Assembly: GCA_002336475.1 (NCBI GenBank)
Contig: DDCX01000049.1
Location: 1-10,461, forward strand
Direction: 5' to 3'
DNA: 10,461 nt
DNA from: Flavobacteriales bacterium UBA1995
GTDB lineage: Bacteria; Bacteroidota; Bacteroidia; Flavobacteriales_D; Sanyastnellaceae
The stretch's first letter is position 1; every line of letters starts with the position of its first letter. This document shows positions 1 to 6,851 of the stretch, piece after piece. The notes below the pieces were generated by a model. That model was not told where the DNA came from. It saw only the letters and a list, made by a program, of their open reading frames with translations, and made no database searches. A program made the translations under genes and the position numbers.

Positions 1-680
1 GTCACATTGTCCAGAAAGGTGCGGTCGTGAGAGATCAACACCATGGAGCCCGGATAGAATTTCAGGAAATTCTCGAGCCATTCGATGGACTCAATGTCAA
101 GGTGGTTGGTCGGCTCGTCAAGCAGCAAGAGATCGGGAGCCACCAGCAGCAGTTTGCCCAGTTCTACGCGCATTTTCCATCCACCGCTGAACTCGTTCAT
201 CTTCCGGTCCATGTCGGTGGGCCTGAACCCCAACCCTTGCAAGACGCGCTGGGTTTGCTCTTCTTTGGAGCCTGTGCCCATGAGGGCGAGCTGGTCGTTG
301 GCTTCGCCCAACCGGTCAATCAAGCGGGAGTAGGCATCGCTTTCATAATCCGTACGTGTGGAGATGTCATTGGAAATCTGCTCGATTTCGGCCTCCAACT
401 CTTGGTAGACTGCGAAGGCGCTTTGGGCTTCTTCTAGCACAGTCGCTTCCTCGTTGTGCTCCATTTCCTGAGCGAGGTAGCCGATGCGGTAGTCTTTGGG
501 TGTATGAACGTTGCCTTCGCTGGCGTTTTGAACGCCCGCTACGATTTTAAGCAAGGTGGACTTGCCTGCACCATTGCGTCCTACGAGGCCTACTCGATCC
601 TTGATCCCTACGGCGAGGGAGATGTTTTCGAACAGGGTGCGCTCTCCGAAGTGGACGCCGATCTGATTGAGGTTGAGCAT
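1..680 (-). CDS. ABC-F family ATP-binding cassette protein (N-terminal part, runs off left edge)
   Basis: Partial gene: 226 codons are visible from the ATG at 678-680 to the window edge. They cover the first nucleotide-binding domain. Walker A GRNGAGKST is at residues 34-42, a Q-loop GYLAQE near residue 66, a signature FSGGWKMR near residue 163, Walker B leading into DEPTNHLD near residue 188, and the switch-loop histidine in LISHDR near residue 217. The signature form and DEPTNHLD, with no membrane segment, are typical of ABC-F proteins. These are soluble tandem-ATPase factors that act on the ribosome (translation factors such as EttA/Uup, or antibiotic-resistance types). The second ATPase domain and the linker that separates subfamilies lie outside the window, so I give no symbol. 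No Shine-Dalgarno is visible, and a terminator hairpin ends only 14 bases before the start codon. Confidence 0.93.
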   Translation of the reverse strand, partial: MLNLNQIGVHFGERTLFENISLAVGIKDRVGLVGRNGAGKSTLLKIVAGVQNASEGNVHTPKDYRIGYLAQEMEHNEEATVLEEAQSAFAVYQELEAEIEQISNDISTRTDYESDAYSRLIDRLGEANDQLALMGTGSKEEQTQRVLQGLGFRPTDMDRKMNEFSGGWKMRVELGKLLLVAPDLLLLDEPTNHLDIESIEWLENFLKFYPGSMVLISHDRTFLDNV

Positions 681-694
681 AGGTTCTGTGCAAC

Positions 695-722
695 AAAAAC
701 GCCCACAAAGGTGGGCGTTTTT
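695..722 (-). terminator. Rho-independent terminator after gldN
   Basis: A perfect inverted repeat has 12-base arms (695-706 and 711-722) around a 4-base loop. The GC core is GCCCAC/GTGGGC, flanked by A5 on one side and T5 on the other. Read on the minus strand it forms a hairpin ending in a T-tract, 23 bases after the gldN stop codon. Because the flanks are symmetric it could terminate in both directions, although I see no plus-strand gene to need it. It ends the porP-gldKLMN operon, but it also lies in the leader of the ABC-F gene. Confidence 0.88.
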
Positions 723-745
723 GAGGGGTAATTTTTATCTGTGGG

Positions 746-1606
746 TCAATAATGCCACAGGTCGTGTTCAATCGTGAACAGCTCATCCTTGATGCGCTGC
801 GATTCGAGCAAAGCATCGAGGCCTTGAGCGTAGTCGTTGATGGAACGGTCAAAGACGTTGGTCTCCTTGATGATGTAGCTGGCGAAGTACCTCTTTTGGA
901 AAATCTCCTCAAAGGTGCGTCGCTGCGCATCGTTGGCGTAGTTGTAGCATTCTGCGTTCGCGAACACATAACGACACTCGGGATAGTAGAGCCAGAACAA
1001 AGGAGCGAGTCCTTGTGAGTTGCCTTCATCGTCCTTCTTCTCAATGATCGGTGCAATGCCGATGATGCGGATGTGACGTTGGCTCCTTTGGCGGTCCCAC
1101 ACCCAGTCTTCCTTGAGTCGGTAGCGCACGATATCCTGGCTGTTGATGCTGGTCTTCGCCTCCATAGAGCCAATGACCTCACCTGTAACAGCATCAAACT
1201 GAGGGATGATGACGGTAGGGTTCAACATGGAATCCACTTGGCTTGCGCTCAAGGGGTACCTGAATTCGTCGTCTTTACCGGCGGGTCCTGTTCCATAAGC
1301 GGTCAATGACCCTTCGACTTCCAGTGCGTAGCGGACCACATCAAAGAGGTTCTTCCTGTCTTCGATGGGGTCCACTGGGAAGTAGAACATCTGGTTGATC
1401 TTTTGGCGCAGGTCAATGTCCTGCCAGATGCGCCGCACGTACATCACATCTGCTTCCCTGAGGTGGGGGTAGGGTACAACGCGCTTTGTCAGGTTGGTTT
1501 CCTTGACATAGGCACCATCCAAAACGGTTTGGACCTGGGCGTTCGTGGGGGAGCAGACCAAGAAGGTCAATACGGCCACGGTGATATTTCGAACGGTCTT
1601 CATCAT
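746..1606 (-). CDS. gldN: T9SS periplasmic ring protein GldN (PorN)
   Basis: A protein of 286 residues, about the usual size for GldN/PorN. It starts with a Sec signal peptide (hydrophobic residues 8-18, likely cleavage after TNA, residue 23). Family-like blocks are VMYVRRIWQDIDLRQK near residues 54-69, then MFYFPVDP, then WVWDRQRSQRHIRIIGIAPI near 168-187, and PLFWLYYPECRYVFANAE near 202-219. In known systems GldN binds the lipoprotein GldK to form the periplasmic ring beneath the outer membrane, where it meets the tips of GldM. The first ATG lies 2 bases after the gldM stop; a second ATG follows directly, so the start may be one codon later. This tight spacing implies translational coupling with gldM. 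It is the last gene before the terminator. No gldO-type paralogue is present in the window. Confidence 0.95.
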   Translation of the reverse strand: MMKTVRNITVAVLTFLVCSPTNAQVQTVLDGAYVKETNLTKRVVPYPHLREADVMYVRRIWQDIDLRQKINQMFYFPVDPIEDRKNLFDVVRYALEVEGSLTAYGTGPAGKDDEFRYPLSASQVDSMLNPTVIIPQFDAVTGEVIGSMEAKTSINSQDIVRYRLKEDWVWDRQRSQRHIRIIGIAPIIEKKDDEGNSQGLAPLFWLYYPECRYVFANAECYNYANDAQRRTFEEIFQKRYFASYIIKETNVFDRSINDYAQGLDALLESQRIKDELFTIEHDLWHY

Positions 1607-1608
1607 GA

Positions 1609-3324
1609 TTAGATCACTTTGAGTTTCATGGTAGGCAGCGCACGCTCCGTGCCGTCAGGCATAGAAACCACAATGTCCTCGATGTACACGACAGAACCTC
1701 TGCCGACGGAGCGGAAGAGTTCTTTCATGTTGGCGGTCACCATGTTTGAGCTGCTGCTCTGTTCTACAAACGTACCACCCTTGGTTACGGTTACATTAAA
1801 CCGCTTTACTCTGACTTCTACGTCAAAGTCGAAGCTCTCCATGAGTGCGCCAACGGAAGGTGCGTTTTCGAGCAGAACTTTGGTGATGGTCTTGTCTGAA
1901 GGGCTCTTTCCTGCAAAGCGAGGAGAGGGGTCTGGAATGCGCTTTACGCGGAATTCCCGGCCGGGAAGCGACTTCTTTGAACCGTCGGGAAGGGTAGCAG
2001 TGACTTCGATGGAAGCGTCAGCTCCGGCCCCGGGGTTCACAATGAAGGTATCTCCGTCGGGCTTGATGCTGTGCCCTCCTGTGATGCGGACATCCAACTT
2101 GTCGCTGCTCACGCCAGGAACGGAAATCTCTACAGGGTTTGGAACACCCCGATAGAAAACGTTCATTTTGGTGGGGCTCACCACCAAAGCAGGCTCAGCT
2201 ACCGTGAATTCGGGCGTGTAGAAAGGGTAGTCGCCTACGTTACCGTCAGGACCTTGAAAACGAATCAATCCCTTGTAGTTGCGTTCTCCCAGGGACATGC
2301 CACGGGTGGCGATGCGGATTTTACCGAGTCCTCCTTCGATGCGCAAGGGATCTATGCCGTTGTAGGCCATGAGGCTGCTGTCGCGGCCATTGAACTCGCT
2401 GTTCTCGACGTAGATATTGGGGCTGTTCGTGGCGTCAAACGCAGCCAGCAATACATCTGCCCGGAAGCTGTCGCCCCGGAGGATGTAGTTGCTTTCTGGA
2501 ACAACAAGCGGCATCAAGTTGGTGAACTTGTAGCTCTTGCCTTCAATTCCAGCGATCAGCTCAGACATCATGTTTGACTTCGCATTGGCGATGTCAATCT
2601 GCAGCTTGGACAGAATGGGAATAACAGCAGCGAGTGGAACGTCGAAGAAGTTCGCAGCTTCCCACAGCACTTCTTTGTCGTCTTCAAGCTCCTTTTCGTA
2701 CTTAAACGTCTGGTCAAAGGAGGCTTTGAGGCCGGGTGACACTTCGAAATTGTTGCCTACGAAGTCTGTGAAATTGACCCCTTTCAAATTGTCGCGAAAG
2801 ACTTCAAGCTTTTGCTTGAGTTCTGAGGCCGTGAATTCACCAGTTTTGGGTGAGCCAGGTTCGCCTCCAACGAGGTAAGAGGTAATCTCTTGATACTCGT
2901 CTTTCTTCTCGAAATGTGCAATGCTCAAGACGGTGTCCCTTCGGGTCAACTTGTCTTGGGCAATGAACTCTGACAAATCACCACCTGCTTCTACGACCTC
3001 ACGTTGGCCACTTGCAACAGCCAATATGTTGGCCTTGAGCTGTGTGATGTGGTCGTACAGTTCGTCTGCTTGAGTTTCGACATCCTTGGCGGCGTCGTAG
3101 TAGGGCTTGACCTTTTGCTGATCTTGGAGGTATTTGGCCTCAAATTCAAGCATGGTTTCCCTGGACTTGCCTTGTACGGTCAGATTGGTCTGTCGCAGAC
3201 CTTTCTCAACCTTGACGAATCCGTTTAGAATCTCCTTAGAGATGTTGAGTGCCAGAAGTGCTGTTAGGACGAGGTACATCATCCCAATCATCTTCTGACG
3301 CGGCGTTTCCTTCGCTCCTGCCAT
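1609..3324 (-). CDS. gldM: T9SS motor protein GldM (PorM)
   Basis: A protein of 571 residues. The N-terminus carries the hallmark ETPRQKMIGMMYLVLTALLA (residues 6-25), including Arg9, which known GldM proteins use in coupling to GldL. One membrane helix spans about residues 12-28; the rest is periplasmic. A helical region follows (about 35-250), then beta-rich domains with family motifs FYRGVPNP (390-397), REFRVKRIPDP (456-466) and a last domain opening near VEVRVKRFNV. GldM dimers sit inside the GldL pentamer and span the periplasm to the GldK/GldN ring, passing on motor rotation. At 571 residues it is some 50 longer than the best known members (513-516 from memory). It starts 28 bases after the gldL stop with no clear Shine-Dalgarno, and ends 2 bases before gldN. 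Confidence 0.97.
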   Translation of the reverse strand: MAGAKETPRQKMIGMMYLVLTALLALNISKEILNGFVKVEKGLRQTNLTVQGKSRETMLEFEAKYLQDQQKVKPYYDAAKDVETQADELYDHITQLKANILAVASGQREVVEAGGDLSEFIAQDKLTRRDTVLSIAHFEKKDEYQEITSYLVGGEPGSPKTGEFTASELKQKLEVFRDNLKGVNFTDFVGNNFEVSPGLKASFDQTFKYEKELEDDKEVLWEAANFFDVPLAAVIPILSKLQIDIANAKSNMMSELIAGIEGKSYKFTNLMPLVVPESNYILRGDSFRADVLLAAFDATNSPNIYVENSEFNGRDSSLMAYNGIDPLRIEGGLGKIRIATRGMSLGERNYKGLIRFQGPDGNVGDYPFYTPEFTVAEPALVVSPTKMNVFYRGVPNPVEISVPGVSSDKLDVRITGGHSIKPDGDTFIVNPGAGADASIEVTATLPDGSKKSLPGREFRVKRIPDPSPRFAGKSPSDKTITKVLLENAPSVGALMESFDFDVEVRVKRFNVTVTKGGTFVEQSSSSNMVTANMKELFRSVGRGSVVYIEDIVVSMPDGTERALPTMKLKVI

Positions 3325-3352
3325 GATAGTCGTTCAGTGGGTCAGGATAGGA

Positions 3353-4153
3353 TCAGCTACGCGAGTTGCCCATAGCATTGAGCATGTTCGCGTACACCGT
3401 ATTCAAGGCCTCGAGGTTGGTAGACAATTCTGCGATATTCTCCTTGTACTTCTTGGTGTCTTCAACGCTATCGTTGAGGTTCTGTACCAAGGAGCCCATG
3501 CCATCAAACAATTGACGGCTGGTTTCCATTTGCTGGAGTTGGGCCTCATACATGCCATTCAGGCTGCCGAGGTTTTCGTTCATTTTTTGCAGCTGCTCGC
3601 CGGCTGCGACACCCATTTCTTTGTTGTCAGACAACCCGGTCAAGGATTCACTGACTTGAGAATACGTGTCGGTCAAGCCGCTGACCTTTTCAGTAGCGGT
3701 GCGCAGTGCACTTCCGTAATCGGATGTGGCAGCAGCAGCATCTGTGACTTCGCTCAGTGAGTTGGCTTGATCACCCAAGTGACGCATGCCGTCTCCAAGT
3801 CTGGAGAGCACGGTGTTGTCGATGCCCACGTCTTTCAGCATGTCATCGAGTTGATCTACGGGCTTCTTAGGTCCAGCTTCTGCATCGTCGTCGGCAAGTT
3901 CTGGGTAGACCAGTTCCCACTTTGGATCCTTGTGTGGAGGCTCAAAAGCCGACATGAAAAAGATGAAGGCTTCCGTACCAAGACCAATGATCAACATCTC
4001 GGAAGCACCTTCCCAGTGTTCAATCTTGAACAGTGCACCTACGATTACAATCGCGGCACCCCATCCGTAGAGCTTGGACATAAACGACTTCCAGGCCTTT
4101 CCGCCGATTCCGCCGCTCTTCTTTTTCTTTTTCGTGTTGGTCTTCTTTGCCAT
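3353..4153 (-). CDS. gldL: T9SS motor protein GldL (PorL)
   Basis: A protein of 266 residues. A lysine-rich N-terminal segment (residues 3-12, seven basic residues in a cluster) precedes two membrane helices, about 30-42 and 53-69. Residues conserved in the proton-driven GldL motor are present: Tyr29, Lys43, His46 (in KIEHWEG), the buried membrane glutamate Glu61 (in GLGTEAFIF) and Glu71 (in SAFEPP). By my alignment these match Tyr13, Lys27, His30, Glu49 and Glu59 of the Flavobacterium protein. The rest is a long, Ser/Asn/Gln-rich, probably coiled-coil cytoplasmic tail. Five GldL copies surround two GldM helices and use the proton gradient to rotate them. The gene lies 72 bases after gldK and 28 before gldM, within the same operon. 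Function is well supported; the role of the lysine-rich extension is unknown. Confidence 0.97.
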   Translation of the reverse strand: MAKKTNTKKKKKSGGIGGKAWKSFMSKLYGWGAAIVIVGALFKIEHWEGASEMLIIGLGTEAFIFFMSAFEPPHKDPKWELVYPELADDDAEAGPKKPVDQLDDMLKDVGIDNTVLSRLGDGMRHLGDQANSLSEVTDAAAATSDYGSALRTATEKVSGLTDTYSQVSESLTGLSDNKEMGVAAGEQLQKMNENLGSLNGMYEAQLQQMETSRQLFDGMGSLVQNLNDSVEDTKKYKENIAELSTNLEALNTVYANMLNAMGNSRS

Positions 4154-4201
4154 GGTAGTGCAGGTTTTGGATTCTAAAAGGCGGGAGCGGGTTTCATGCG
4201 C

Positions 4202-4217
4202 TCTGGCAGCCGCCAGA
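4202..4217 (-). other. Small hairpin between gldK and gldL
   Basis: In the 72-base gap between gldK and gldL, TCTGGC (4202-4207) and GCCAGA (4212-4217) form a perfect 6-bp stem with a 4-base loop, 8 bases after the gldK stop. On the transcribed strand no T-tract follows, so it is unlikely to be a terminator. It could be an mRNA end or processing element that tunes gldK against gldL amounts, or it may be chance. No promoter was recognised in the gap. Confidence 0.3.
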
Positions 4218-4225
4218 AAATAAGA

Positions 4226-5593
4226 TTAATTGAAGTCTTCCGGGTCCACGTTCTTTCCTCTTCCGAGGTAGCTCATGGCACTGCGGAATCCGATATATGC
4301 TTTTGCCGTGTCTTGGAATTCAAAGGACCTCGTGCCAGTTTGGCAATAGTATCCTATGTCTTTCCAGCTTCCGCCACGGGTGACCTTGCGCTTCAAGCTC
4401 GGGGGATCATCGGCTTTGGCATGGTACTCATATTCCGGACTCATGTCGTGGCTGAAATCGTACACGGTCTCGTCAAAGGCCGTGTTGGTCCATTCTGCTA
4501 CGTTTCCTGCCATTTGATAGAGGCCATAGTCATTCGGGCTGTAGCTCTCAATGGGCACCGTGTGGCAACCGGCATCCTCTACGTAGTCTCCACGCATGGG
4601 CTTGAAGTTGGCCAGAGGGCAACCGTAGATGTTGCGGATGTAGGGACCTCCCCATGGGAAAGGTGCCAGATCGATGCCTCCTCTTGCTGCGAATTCCCAT
4701 TCAGCCTCTGAAGGCAGGCGGAATTTCTGCACCATGGTTTCGCCATTTTGCTGCTTCCAAGTGGCGAGCAATTGGGTTCTCCAAGCATTGAAAGCCCGGG
4801 CTTGTCCCCATGTAACCCCCACCACGGGATAGTCGTCGTAAGCGGGGTGCCAGAAATAGGTTTCTGTGAGCGGCTCGTTGTAGCCGTAGGTGAAGTCGCG
4901 CATCCAACACAGGGTGTCTGGGTACACGTTCGTATTCTCTTCAATGACGAACTGCGCGCGGTCACTGTGGCCCCGTACACTGTGCAATTGACCCAGTTGG
5001 TTGGGTTCATTGATTTCAAAGTCGAGTCCGCCTTTGCTCGAGGCAGCCTGCAGATTGAGCCAGAAGTACTTGAAGTTCAACTTACGTGTGTCCAGTTGCT
5101 TCTTGTCATAGAATCGGTCTGACCCTTGGAAGTAAAACTCGTCGTAAAGGGCATCGAAGATGTCTTCGTTTTCCCAGTCGATGGGTTCTTCCCATTTGAG
5201 CACATAGCCCTTGTTGATGAAGCGGTCGAGTTCCCGTCCGGCATCGTCTTCAGTGGCGAAGTATTCCTCGAAATCGTTCTCTTGGAGGACGTCTCGGAAC
5301 AAACTGTCTCGCACGTAATTGACGAACTGACGGTACTCGTTGTTCGAGATTTCGTGAATGTCGATGTAAAAAGCGGGTATGGTCACCGTCTTGGAACGAG
5401 CAGTCAGGGCGTAGGGCACGTCCTGGTCGCTTGGTCCCATGGTGAAAGAGCCATAGTGGATGTAGTTCATCCCATAGGGATTCACTTGCACCCAATCCTC
5501 CCGAGGGTACACGCCTACCAGCTCACCTGCAGGGCCGCCGTAGCAGCCAGCAAATGTCACAGCACAAAAGGCGATGATTGCAGCGTTTCTCAT
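4226..5593 (-). CDS. gldK: T9SS outer-membrane ring lipoprotein GldK (PorK)
   Basis: A protein of 455 residues. A lipoprotein signal peptide ends in FAGC (lipid-carrying Cys17); Phe at the third position before Cys is not canonical but fits the type. From about residue 40 it carries a formylglycine-generating-enzyme-like (SUMF1/FGE-sulfatase) fold: DIHEISNNEYRQF (78-90), VVGVTWGQARAFNAW (257-271), FRLPSEAEWEFAARGG (291-306), GLYQMAGNVAEW (357-368) and TRGGSW (405-410). This is the layout of GldK/PorK, which forms the periplasmic ring with GldN. The insert at about 100-250 between the first motifs is typical of GldK compared with catalytic FGE. The start is firm: an in-frame TAA lies at 5606-5608, and AAAGGA at 5602-5607 is well placed for ribosome binding. 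One of the two FGE active-site cysteines is replaced by Asp412, so a structural role is expected. Confidence 0.96.
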   Translation of the reverse strand: MRNAAIIAFCAVTFAGCYGGPAGELVGVYPREDWVQVNPYGMNYIHYGSFTMGPSDQDVPYALTARSKTVTIPAFYIDIHEISNNEYRQFVNYVRDSLFRDVLQENDFEEYFATEDDAGRELDRFINKGYVLKWEEPIDWENEDIFDALYDEFYFQGSDRFYDKKQLDTRKLNFKYFWLNLQAASSKGGLDFEINEPNQLGQLHSVRGHSDRAQFVIEENTNVYPDTLCWMRDFTYGYNEPLTETYFWHPAYDDYPVVGVTWGQARAFNAWRTQLLATWKQQNGETMVQKFRLPSEAEWEFAARGGIDLAPFPWGGPYIRNIYGCPLANFKPMRGDYVEDAGCHTVPIESYSPNDYGLYQMAGNVAEWTNTAFDETVYDFSHDMSPEYEYHAKADDPPSLKRKVTRGGSWKDIGYYCQTGTRSFEFQDTAKAYIGFRSAMSYLGRGKNVDPEDFN

Positions 5594-5601
5594 GGTTTCT
5601 A

Positions 5602-5607
5602 TCCTTT
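5602..5607 (-). promoter_or_regulatory. Shine-Dalgarno-like site of gldK
   Basis: AAAGGA on the minus strand lies 8 bases before the gldK ATG, with A-rich sequence between them. The other starts in this cluster (gldL, gldM, gldN, porP, ABC-F) show nothing this good, as is common in Bacteroidota, where Shine-Dalgarno use is weak. Together with the in-frame stop that overlaps the site, it fixes the gldK start. Confidence 0.45.
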
Positions 5608-5624
5608 AGTCGAACGTGTTCCGT

Positions 5625-5660
5625 TCCGTAATCACAGGTTGCAGATCCTGATGCTACGGA
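5625..5660 (-). promoter_or_regulatory. Long imperfect hairpin in the porP-gldK gap
   Basis: The 106-base gap between the porP-like gene and gldK holds an inverted repeat. The outer arms are TCCGTA (5625-5630) and TACGGA (5655-5660). Inside them are ATC-AC-AGG and CCTGAT, giving a second 6-bp stem, with an 8-base loop and small internal bulges. No T-run follows on the transcribed strand, so it is not an intrinsic terminator. It may be an mRNA processing or stability element in the gldK leader, about 30 bases before the gldK start codon. I found no convincing Bacteroidota-type promoter (TAnnTTTG with an upstream TTG) in this gap. Confidence 0.35.
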
Positions 5661-5699
5661 GAAGACAACGGTCAGGTTACGTCGTTTCGTGTATCCAGC

Positions 5700-6650
5700 T
5701 TACAAGAAGCGCGGATTTACGTGACGGGTTTGCATCGGAATGCGTTCGAAGTTGAACATGTAAGAGACGAAAATTTCGTGGGAGCCACTGCTGTAATTCG
5801 TCAGCTCACTCACGGTAGCATCATAGCTGTAGCCAAAGCGGAAAATTTGCTCTGACCGGGTCAGCTTTTCATTTTTGGTGGTCCCGTATTCAAATCCGAG
5901 CACAGGTGCTACGGCATCCCCAGGACGGAAGGAAATTCCGCCGTAGAGGAGTTCATTCCACAGGACGTTGGCGTGGAGGTCCACACTGGTAGCATTCAAG
6001 TCGGTCTTGGCCAACAGGTGCGAACGCAAACGCAATGAACCGTCGCCGAGTGCTTGCTCATAGCCCGCTTGGACATAGAGGTGGCGAACGCTGGAGATGT
6101 TCAGGTCTTTGAGGTCAGTGGCGGCCAAGCGCGTGGTGCTGATGCCGGCATAATAGCTGCCGGGAACGCGGTACATCACGCCGAGGTCAGCATCCACTGT
6201 GGTGCCGCTTTTTTCGCTCTGTGGGATGACAGCGTCGCCTTCATCGATGTAGATCCACTCATTGCCGAGGGTCTTGCCCATGTAATTGGCAGCGAGGCCC
6301 AGGCTAAGAATGCCGCCGTTGGCGTCGGGCTCCATGTGGTAGGCATAGGCCAGTTTGACGACGGTGTTTTCTTCCTGACCCAGTTTGTCTTGGAAGAAGC
6401 TCAGTCCAATGCCTCCTGGAATGAATCCGGGCCTTCCATTGTATTGGACCAAGGTGGTCTGCGGGTTAGTTTCCAGACCGTTCCATTGGTTGCGGTAGAA
6501 GGCACTTACGTATTGTAAGCGCTCCGCTCCAGCGAAGGCAGGGTTAAAGGACAGTCTGTCCTGGTAGAATTGCGTGAGTTGCGGGTCCTGTTGGGCCACA
6601 GCAGTGAGGCTGAACAACACGGCAGACAATACGATCAGTAGGCGATTCAT
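5700..6650 (-). CDS. porP: PorP/SprF-family T9SS outer-membrane protein
   Basis: A protein of 316 residues if started at the ATG at 6648-6650. That start gives a clear Sec signal peptide (residues 1-19, cleavage after AVA), followed at once by the family hallmark QDPQLTQFYQDRL and then NPAFAG (residues 36-41). Other family features are RNQWNGL (53-59), GGIGLSFFQDKLGQ (79-92), many alternating beta-strand stretches consistent with an outer-membrane barrel, and an RHVNPRFL end. PorP/SprF proteins are needed for T9SS function and for surface localisation of some cargo. A position directly before gldK is that of porP in P. gingivalis, so I chose this symbol, though many Bacteroidota carry several paralogues. 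The reading frame stays open for 48 more codons upstream, but using them would bury the signal peptide. It is probably the first gene of the T9SS unit. Confidence 0.9.
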   Translation of the reverse strand: MNRLLIVLSAVLFSLTAVAQQDPQLTQFYQDRLSFNPAFAGAERLQYVSAFYRNQWNGLETNPQTTLVQYNGRPGFIPGGIGLSFFQDKLGQEENTVVKLAYAYHMEPDANGGILSLGLAANYMGKTLGNEWIYIDEGDAVIPQSEKSGTTVDADLGVMYRVPGSYYAGISTTRLAATDLKDLNISSVRHLYVQAGYEQALGDGSLRLRSHLLAKTDLNATSVDLHANVLWNELLYGGISFRPGDAVAPVLGFEYGTTKNEKLTRSEQIFRFGYSYDATVSELTNYSSGSHEIFVSYMFNFERIPMQTRHVNPRFL

Positions 6651-6851
6651 TCCAATCAGCTGATTTTCAAACGGTTCCTTGCAAAAGTCACCCGAGGGTG
6701 GTCGGCTAATATACCGAAAATGACCAAGGATTACGCCTGCAAACTCCATTATCCAAGCCTCGTCGTGGATTTCATGTGGAAAGGTTGAATGCAAATGCCG
6801 CAGTGCCTGTGCGTTGCCGCTGGGAATCGGGCCGAGAATGAACCTGAGGTT
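6651..6851 (-). promoter_or_regulatory. Leader and intergenic region before porP
   Basis: This 201-base gap is the largest between genes and the most likely site for a T9SS operon promoter. I see no terminator for the upstream arginase-fold gene. On the minus strand an AT-rich TATATTAG (6713-6706) resembles a Bacteroidota -7 box only loosely. A TTG at 6727-6725 is too close to it, and a TTTG at 6743-6740 too far, for the usual 19-21 base spacing, so the promoter is unproven. Two dyads are present: CACCC-GA-GGGTG at 6689-6700, and a perfect 12-base palindrome at 6654-6665, 3 bases before the porP start codon. They could bind a regulator or fold in the mRNA leader. Confidence 0.3.
6654..6665. 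repeat. Perfect 12-base palindrome at the porP start
   Basis: AATCAGCTGATT is its own reverse complement and ends 3 bases before the porP start codon, where ribosomes would land. With no loop it is a poor RNA hairpin. It is better read as a possible DNA operator half-site pair or, in RNA, a self-pairing (dimerising) element. It may also be chance, since a 12-base perfect palindrome is not rare in a window of this size; its position is what makes it notable. Confidence 0.4.

Noticed and set aside
547..1197. A 216-codon minus-strand frame overlapping gldN and the ABC-F start
   Set aside because: It overlaps two well-supported genes in another frame and the terminator; its Arg/Ser/Thr-rich composition is typical of a wrong frame.
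4202..4217. An intrinsic terminator between gldK and gldL
   Set aside because: The stem is short and no T-tract follows on the transcribed strand; gldL must be made with gldK.
5126..5755. A 209-codon plus-strand open frame opposite gldK and its leader
   Set aside because: It is a shadow of gldK, with no signal, motif or ribosome site of its own, and it crosses the gldK-porP gap without a promoter.
6706..6743. A standard Bacteroidota promoter (TTG near -33, TAnnTTTG near -7) before porP
   Set aside because: An AT-rich TATATTAG is present, but neither nearby TTG has the usual spacing, so it is listed only as a weak regulatory region.
6651..6794. A 48-codon N-terminal extension of the porP-like gene
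   Set aside because: The internal ATG at 6648-6650 gives a clean signal peptide followed by the family hallmark; the extension would hide it and looks unlike coding sequence.
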